37,514 bases of DNA from the NCBI GenBank assembly GCA_018334675.1, contig JAGXLL010000022.1, forward strand, positions 1 to 37,514. Direction: 5' to 3'. Made by a program: the position numbers and the translations under genes. Of this stretch, positions 32,897-37,514 are shown in pieces (within the stretch, counting starts at the first letter, position 1; each line of letters starts with the position of its first letter). Below the pieces are notes generated by a model that saw only the letters and a program-made list of their open reading frames with translations, searched no databases and was not told the origin of the DNA. This stretch comes from Bacteroidales bacterium. GTDB lineage: Bacteria > Bacteroidota > Bacteroidia > Bacteroidales > UBA12077.

Positions 32897-33352
32897 ATGA
32901 CAGACAAGCTGGAACTTAAAAAAAAGATTTACAACAAATGCCTGAGCATTCTGGAGGATAATGCGGAGACAGCCCGGCAAACCATGAACCAGATACAAAA
33001 GGATGCCAATGAAGCCGAACAGGAACACGATGTTTTTGATGGTTCCCGGTCTGAACTGCTCCGGGAGCGCGACATATATGCCGAACAGCTGCAAAAGGCT
33101 GTCGATGAAATCCAGATATTAAAAAAAGTTTCCTTTGATGGGCTTGAAGATCAGGTAGAGTTCGGAGCGGTGGTGCTTACCAACCGGCAAAAGATGTTCA
33201 TTGCCCTGGGATTGGGTAAGGTAGAAGTGGAAGGTGAGACCTATTTTGTCATTTCCAAGGACGTACCCATATATAAGGCCATGGAAGGAATGAAAAAGGG
33301 TGATCAATTCACCTTCAACGCAATGGAGTTCGAAATTAAAGATGTGTTTTGA
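32897..33352 (+). CDS. Gre-like coiled-coil protein (GreA/GreB C-terminal-like domain)
   Basis: ATG 32897 starts a 151-residue protein; the preceding open frame has no family resemblance. Residues 1-85 form a long coiled-coil hairpin (LKKKIYNKCLSILEDNAETA ... LRERDIYAEQLQKAVDEIQI) with an acidic turn, EQEHDVFDGSRSE, like the tip of GreA. Residues about 95-151 form a Gre/FKBP-like beta domain: FGAVVLTNRQKMFIALGLGK, TYFVISKDVPIY and GDQFTFNAMEFEIKDVF. This matches Bacteroidota proteins often annotated 3-oxoacyl-ACP synthase, a label the sequence does not support. By analogy it may enter the RNA polymerase secondary channel. rtcB follows after 45 bp, so co-transcription is likely. Confidence 0.8.
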   Translation: MTDKLELKKKIYNKCLSILEDNAETARQTMNQIQKDANEAEQEHDVFDGSRSELLRERDIYAEQLQKAVDEIQILKKVSFDGLEDQVEFGAVVLTNRQKMFIALGLGKVEVEGETYFVISKDVPIYKAMEGMKKGDQFTFNAMEFEIKDVF

Positions 33353-33358
33353 TCCGAT

Positions 33359-33382
33359 CATCCAACCATCCAATCATCCATT
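33359..33382. repeat. Three tandem 8-bp repeats before rtcB
   Basis: CATCCAAC (33359-33366), CATCCAAT (33367-33374), CATCCATT (33375-33382), ending 15 bp before the rtcB ATG, in the spot where a ribosome would load. Confidence 0.75.
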
Positions 33383-33397
33383 TCTTCAGGAGTTGTT

Positions 33398-34903
33398 ATG
33401 AAAAAGCTGAATATACGGGGTAAGGACTTGCAGCGCATCGGATTCAGGGATGACCGGGCAGCCAGCCTGGCCAAGCAGATCATGCAGCATCATTATAAGA
33501 AGTACAACAAGGAACAGGCTCTTGAGCTACTGGAAGAGGTGGTAGAGGACCCGGAACGATTCAAAAAGCACCCGCATCTGGGAAAGATAGCGGAAGTCCT
33601 TATGGAAGCAAGCCGGCCTAAAGAGAAAAAGGATCAGGAAAAAAAATACCCGCACAAAGAGAAAAAGCATAGACCTGCCTTCCCTGAAAAATCGGCTTTG
33701 CAGTCCTCTGGATCATCACCTGGCCGGCATTCCATAGAAAAACCTTCCCTGGGGACAGCCAAACCCTACAAGATCTATGGAGCAGCTTCCATCGAGAAAG
33801 GGGCCCTGGACCAGATGGCTACGGCCATGAAGCTCCCTGTGGCGTTGCAAGGTGCCCTCATGCCGGATGCCCATCAGGGTTACGGATTGCCCATTGGGGG
33901 TGTGGTAGCCACAAAAAACCAGGTGCTCCCTTACGGAGTGGGTATGGATATTGGCTGCCGCATGTGTATGTCGATCTATGACCTGGATGTCAAAGAAATG
34001 GACACCAACATGGCATCCATGAAAACACTGCTGGAAGAAAACACCCGGTTTGGGAGGGCAGAATTTGCCGGCAAAAAGGACCATCCCGTCATGGAACGCC
34101 CTGAGCTGAAGGAAATATCATTCCTAAAGAACCTAAAGGCCAAAGCTCACGACCAGTTAGGCACATCCGGCCAGGGAAATCATTTTGTCGATATGGGAAT
34201 ACTGGAGATCAAGGAAAGCATCCCCGGGCATCAACTGCTTCCGGGAACCTATTTTGCCATCCTCTCCCACTCAGGATCCAGAGGTACCGGTGCGGAGATT
34301 GCCCGGCACTACACACATATTGCCATGGATAAATGCGGGTTGCCTAAAGGGGCCCGGTCACTGGCCTGGCTTGACTTATCCGATGAAGACGGAAGGGAAT
34401 ACTGGATGGCCATGAACTGGGCAGGAGATTATTCGGCAGCCAACCACCACCTGATCCATGAAGGATTATCCCGGGCTTTGGGTTTAAAACCCCTGGTCCG
34501 CATCGAAAACCACCACAATTTTGCATGGAAGGAACAACTCTCCTCCGGCGAAGAGGTGATCATACACCGGAAAGGTGCTACCCCCGCTCACAAAGGTGTA
34601 TTGGGGATCATACCCGGATCGATGGCCAGCCCCGCCTTCATTGTAAGAGGCAAAGGAAGCACGGAGTCCCTTAATTCCGCTGCCCACGGGGCCGGCCGTC
34701 TTATGTCGAGAAGCCAGGCGAAAAAAAGATTCCAGGTAAAAGAACTTCAGCAGCTGCTCCAGAACAGAGGAGTGACCCTGATGGGCGGAGGGCTTGATGA
34801 ATCCCCTCAGGCTTATAAGGATATCAATGAGGTGATGCGCCTGCAGGAAGACATTGTCGATAAGCTGGCGGTCTTTAACCCAAGAATCGTCCGAATGGCT
34901 TAA
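33398..34903 (+). CDS. rtcB: RtcB-family RNA ligase with N-terminal extension
   Basis: Joins RNA 2',3'-cyclic-phosphate or 3'-phosphate ends to 5'-OH ends using GTP and Mn2+, in RNA repair. 501 residues. Residues 1-70 (KLNIRGKDLQRIGFRDDRAA ... HPHLGKIAEVLME) are a small helical domain seen before RtcB in Bacteroidota, followed by a basic Lys/Pro/Ser linker (72-120). The catalytic domain follows: MPDAHQGYGLPIGGV (155-169), VGMDIGCRM with metal ligands Asp184 and Cys187, GTSGQGNHFVDMG, LSHSGSRGTG, IENHHNFAWKE, HRKGATPAHKG, and AAHGAGRLMSR with the His that forms the GMP adduct. All key residues are present, so it should be active. Located between the Gre-like gene and the helicase gene (10-bp gap). 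Confidence 0.95.
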   Translation: MKKLNIRGKDLQRIGFRDDRAASLAKQIMQHHYKKYNKEQALELLEEVVEDPERFKKHPHLGKIAEVLMEASRPKEKKDQEKKYPHKEKKHRPAFPEKSALQSSGSSPGRHSIEKPSLGTAKPYKIYGAASIEKGALDQMATAMKLPVALQGALMPDAHQGYGLPIGGVVATKNQVLPYGVGMDIGCRMCMSIYDLDVKEMDTNMASMKTLLEENTRFGRAEFAGKKDHPVMERPELKEISFLKNLKAKAHDQLGTSGQGNHFVDMGILEIKESIPGHQLLPGTYFAILSHSGSRGTGAEIARHYTHIAMDKCGLPKGARSLAWLDLSDEDGREYWMAMNWAGDYSAANHHLIHEGLSRALGLKPLVRIENHHNFAWKEQLSSGEEVIIHRKGATPAHKGVLGIIPGSMASPAFIVRGKGSTESLNSAAHGAGRLMSRSQAKKRFQVKELQQLLQNRGVTLMGGGLDESPQAYKDINEVMRLQEDIVDKLAVFNPRIVRMA

Positions 34904-34913
34904 AATAATATGT

Positions 34914-37226
34914 ATGGTTCAGAAAAGTGACAGGGCATACGATCTGGCCGCGCAGTTTGTCAACGGCACCGACCGGCATATTTTCCTTACCGGCAAAGCA
35001 GGCACGGGGAAGACCACCTTCCTGAAGAACATCGTCGGGCAAACCTATAAGAAAACCCTGGTAGCGGCTCCGACAGGTATTGCTGCCATCAATGCCGGAG
35101 GAGTAACCTTGCACTCGCTTTTTCAACTGCCCTTTGGCGTCTTTCTGCCCACCACCCCACCCCTCGAGCATCAATCCCTCAATACCAAAGTGAATACCCC
35201 CGGATCCATTAGGAAGTCCATGCGGATCAACAGCCACAAACGCAAACTGATCCGCGAGATGGAACTGCTGATCATTGACGAGGTCAGCATGTTGCGTGCC
35301 GATACCCTGGATGCCATCGATACCGTTTTGAGAAATGTGCGGCGGCAGAGATCGGCTCCGTTTGGCGGTATACAAGTGGTATTCATAGGCGATCTGCTTC
35401 AGCTTCCCCCTGTTATCAGGAAAGAAGAAAAGCAATACCTGGAATACCATTATCCAACCGGCTATTTTTTCGAAGCCCGGGCTCTGCAGCAGGATCCTCC
35501 ACTTTACATAGAGCTGGAAAACATCTTCCGCCAGGATGATCCAACCTTCATCCGGATATTAAATCATTTGCGCGACGACACCATTTCCCGCCAGGACCTG
35601 GATATACTCAACCAACATCATCAACCCGCTTTCTCCCCTTCACCCGGGGAAGGATATATCTTCCTGACCACCCACAATGCCAGGGCACATCAAATCAACC
35701 AGGATGCTCTGACAAAGCTGCCGGGTAAAGCTTATGAATATTCAGCCCGGGTAGAGGGCGATTTCAGCGAACACCTCTACCCCATCGATCATACCCTGGA
35801 GCTCAAAGAAGGCGCTCAGGTGATGTTCATTAAAAATGATTATTCCGGTGAGCAACGGTTCTTTAACGGCAAAATAGGCAGAGTATCAGACTTGACAAAT
35901 GAGGAGATCGAGGTAAGCTTCAACGACGGTACCCCCTCGACCTCTGTGGAGCCCTATACCTGGGAAAACAAACAATACAGCCTGAACAAGGAAAATAATG
36001 AGATCCAGGAGAAAATCAAGGGGACCTTCACGCAGTTTCCCATCAAACTGGCCTGGGCCATAACCGTCCATAAGAGCCAGGGGCTGACATTTGAGAGAGC
36101 CATCATAGATGTCTCCCGGGCCTTTGCTCCCGGACAAATTTATGTGGCCCTTTCCCGGCTGACCTCACTGGACGGGCTGGTGCTGAATGCTCCTGTTCCT
36201 TCCCATATGCTCAAGCCTGATCCCGCTCTTCGCAGCTTCTCTCAACAGAAAAAGGCACCGGAAAACCTGGAAAAAGAATATCGCAAAGAACAGCCTCGTT
36301 TCCTGATCAATTTTCTCCGCCGTTCCTTTGACCTGAATCCATTATATGACGATATTAAATTCCACCTGCAAAGCTACCAGAAAGATGAAAAGAAATCGGC
36401 CAAACAACGATACAGACCATGGGCAGTGGATCTTGAGAAACAGTTCAGGGAGGTAAAAGATGTGGCCGACAGGTTTCAGATCCAGTTGAGGGGCTTCCAC
36501 CAATCAACGGACCCCCGGTGGCTTTCCAATCTCCATGAGCGGATCCTTGCCGCCAAAGATTATTTCGAGCCCCGTTTAGATGAATATTCGGAAATGATAT
36601 GCTCGCAGATCGGTCATCTTGAAGAACAGGTAAACGTGAAGAAATATATACGGGAGCTAAGAGAACTGGAGCATTCCCTCTTCAGCAGGAAACAGGCCAT
36701 ACAAAAAGCATTGTCGTTGCTGGAGGCCCTTCTGCAGGATAAAGAGATCTCTGGTAAATCCGTCAAGCCTGATAGGAGAGATAACAACAGCAAAGAAATG
36801 CCTTCAGGGAGCACCTCTCAAGAAGCCAAAAAGAAGAAAGAGAAGAAACACGGGACCAGGGAGGTTTCCTTTCAGCTCTTTGAAGAGGGTAAAAACCCTG
36901 AGGAGATTGCAGTCGAAAGAGGACTGGCTGTGTCAACCATCGAAGGACACCTCTCCTACTGGGTGAGCCAGGGAAAAATTGATGTCGCTCATTTCATTAG
37001 CCGCCAAAAACTGGAGCAGATCATCCGGGTGGCTCAGCAGATCAACTCCACGAAGCTGGGAGATATAAAAGCCCGCCTGGGGGATGAGTTCACCTACAGC
37101 GACCTGCGTTTTGCCATGGCCCGGTATCATCTAAACCAGGAGGAGAAAGAAGCCAAAACTTCCCAAGATAATGCATCAAACCCAAAGAATGATCCGGAAA
37201 AAAATCAAAGCCCGGGTGATCATTAG
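34914..37226 (+). CDS. PIF1/RecD-like superfamily 1 helicase with C-terminal helix-turn-helix region
   Basis: ATG 34914 (MVQKSDRAYDLAAQFVNGTD) gives 770 residues and starts right before the helicase core; the frame upstream overlaps rtcB. Core motifs: Walker A GKAGTGKTT (27-35), Walker B LIIDEVSML (Asp122-Glu123), FIGDLLQLPPV, ENIFRQDD, and the SF1B motifs AWAITVHKSQGLTFERA and GQIYVALSRLTSLDGL. The middle (about 450-600) is helical and charged. The C-terminus has a basic Lys-rich linker (KKKKEKKHG), then an HTH_40-like region: FEEGKNPEEIAVERGLAVST, GHLSYWVSQGKIDV and further helices, found at the end of some RecQ and PIF1-like helicases. Role: unwinding of DNA or RNA-DNA hybrids. It follows rtcB by 10 bp; its stop codon is within the terminator loop. 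Confidence 0.93.
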   Translation: MVQKSDRAYDLAAQFVNGTDRHIFLTGKAGTGKTTFLKNIVGQTYKKTLVAAPTGIAAINAGGVTLHSLFQLPFGVFLPTTPPLEHQSLNTKVNTPGSIRKSMRINSHKRKLIREMELLIIDEVSMLRADTLDAIDTVLRNVRRQRSAPFGGIQVVFIGDLLQLPPVIRKEEKQYLEYHYPTGYFFEARALQQDPPLYIELENIFRQDDPTFIRILNHLRDDTISRQDLDILNQHHQPAFSPSPGEGYIFLTTHNARAHQINQDALTKLPGKAYEYSARVEGDFSEHLYPIDHTLELKEGAQVMFIKNDYSGEQRFFNGKIGRVSDLTNEEIEVSFNDGTPSTSVEPYTWENKQYSLNKENNEIQEKIKGTFTQFPIKLAWAITVHKSQGLTFERAIIDVSRAFAPGQIYVALSRLTSLDGLVLNAPVPSHMLKPDPALRSFSQQKKAPENLEKEYRKEQPRFLINFLRRSFDLNPLYDDIKFHLQSYQKDEKKSAKQRYRPWAVDLEKQFREVKDVADRFQIQLRGFHQSTDPRWLSNLHERILAAKDYFEPRLDEYSEMICSQIGHLEEQVNVKKYIRELRELEHSLFSRKQAIQKALSLLEALLQDKEISGKSVKPDRRDNNSKEMPSGSTSQEAKKKKEKKHGTREVSFQLFEEGKNPEEIAVERGLAVSTIEGHLSYWVSQGKIDVAHFISRQKLEQIIRVAQQINSTKLGDIKARLGDEFTYSDLRFAMARYHLNQEEKEAKTSQDNASNPKNDPEKNQSPGDH

Positions 37227-37247
37227 GAACCCGGGCTTTTTCGTTTT
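37207..37247 (+). terminator. Terminator of the rtcB-helicase transcript
   Basis: Arms AAAGCCCGGGT (37207-37217) and ACCCGGGCTTT (37229-37239) with an 11-nt loop and T-rich tail to 37247. The helicase stop TAG (37224-37226) is in the loop. Confidence 0.9.
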
Positions 37248-37261
37248 AGTAGTTTCCTTTG

Positions 37262-37333
37262 AGCGAGAAACGGGGATCGAACCCGCGACCCTCAGCTTGG
37301 GAAGCTGATGCTCTACCACTGAGCTATTCTCGC
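37262..37333 (-). tRNA. tRNA-Gly (anticodon CCC)
   Basis: The minus strand folds as a 72-nt tRNA: acceptor GCGAGAA/TTCTCGC with discriminator U, D-arm GCTCAGTGGTAGAGC, anticodon arm TCAGC-TTCCCAA-GCTGA giving CCC, T-arm GCGGGTTCGATCCCCGT. CCA is not encoded. It reads GGG codons. Confidence 0.96.
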
Positions 37334-37514
37334 ATGGCATCTTTTGAAGACGATCACAAATTTAATGAATCCTGGCGTTTTTGGCAAATTAAGCCTTTCT
37401 TTTTAAAAGGATCTTGTTATTTACTCTGCAACGCTGAATGTCAACCAATCGGATTTATGTAATATGAACCCTTCAGTCATGCTTTCTGTAACGGAGCATT
37501 CTGTCCTTCTCCTT
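37334..37514. other. Right edge, no gene seen beyond the tRNA promoter
   Basis: Contains the tRNA-Gly promoter at 37357-37387; the last 120 bp show no coding frame or RNA I can support. Confidence 0.5.
37357..37387 (-). promoter_or_regulatory. Promoter of tRNA-Gly
   Basis: Minus strand: TTG (37387-37385), 20 bp, TAAATTTG (37364-37357). Predicted start near 37353, giving a 5' leader of about 20 nt. Confidence 0.6.

Overview
The window looks like ordinary chromosome of a member of the Bacteroidota, most likely Bacteroidales-like; that placement is inference, since no marker phylogeny was run. Support: many genes are preceded by the Bacteroidota promoter pattern TTG-N17..23-TAnnTTTG rather than -35/-10 boxes, clear Shine-Dalgarno sequences are rare, and several proteins have forms typical of the phylum (long QueA, RtcB with an N-terminal extension, DUF2027-Smr, DUF6588 outer-membrane protein, the Gre-like coiled-coil protein often mislabelled 3-oxoacyl-ACP synthase). 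A Kdo-8-phosphate synthase shows a Gram-negative outer membrane. I see no transposase, integrase, phage gene or CRISPR array.

Layout. 1-1448 (-): the N-terminal 334 residues of a tandem adenylate kinase, running off the left edge, with a small membrane protein upstream. 1449-2568: a 1.1-kb gene-free stretch with a 13-bp tandem duplication and copies of a TACATATGTG-like palindrome that recur at the promoter of an XRE regulator (2569). 3028-4997 (+): quinone-type PyrD and a DUF1338/HglS-like protein. 5048-9853 (-): an SbcCD/YhaNO-like ATPase-nuclease pair. 10378-11229 (-): an MBL-fold hydrolase, then tRNA-Lys(UUU). 11717-15053 (+): a tight four-gene operon SDR - CPBP membrane protein - NAD-dependent epimerase - SDR. 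15080-18440: DUF2905, a small anchored protein, a lipoprotein and a membrane metallophosphoesterase. 18698-19810 (-): DUF6588 protein. 19941-22069 (+): rarA and kdsA. 22117-23720 (-): a cyclic-nucleotide-binding histidine kinase overlapping an AHSA1/SRPBCC protein. 23889-26720 (-): a serine hydrolase, an outer-membrane barrel and a SlyD-like FKBP. 26821-28259 (-): RNase P RNA and a DUF2027-Smr protein, divergent from queA (28359) across a palindromic double promoter. 29833-32621 (-): threonine aldolase-like enzyme and a C69 dipeptidase. 32897-37226 (+): Gre-like protein, RtcB RNA ligase and a PIF1-like helicase with a C-terminal helix-turn-helix, then tRNA-Gly(CCC) on the other strand.

Most genes are housekeeping or envelope functions. 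The parts most worth a second look are the adenylate kinase whose second half keeps the P-loop but has lost its AMP-site residues; the XRE operator array, which recurs with the same 24-bp spacing about 560 bp upstream; the Gre-like/RtcB/helicase cluster, a possible RNA-repair or transcription-stress unit; the palindromic divergent promoter; and the CPBP protein lacking the first Glu of its catalytic motif. No wholly new defence or mobile system could be demonstrated from sequence alone.
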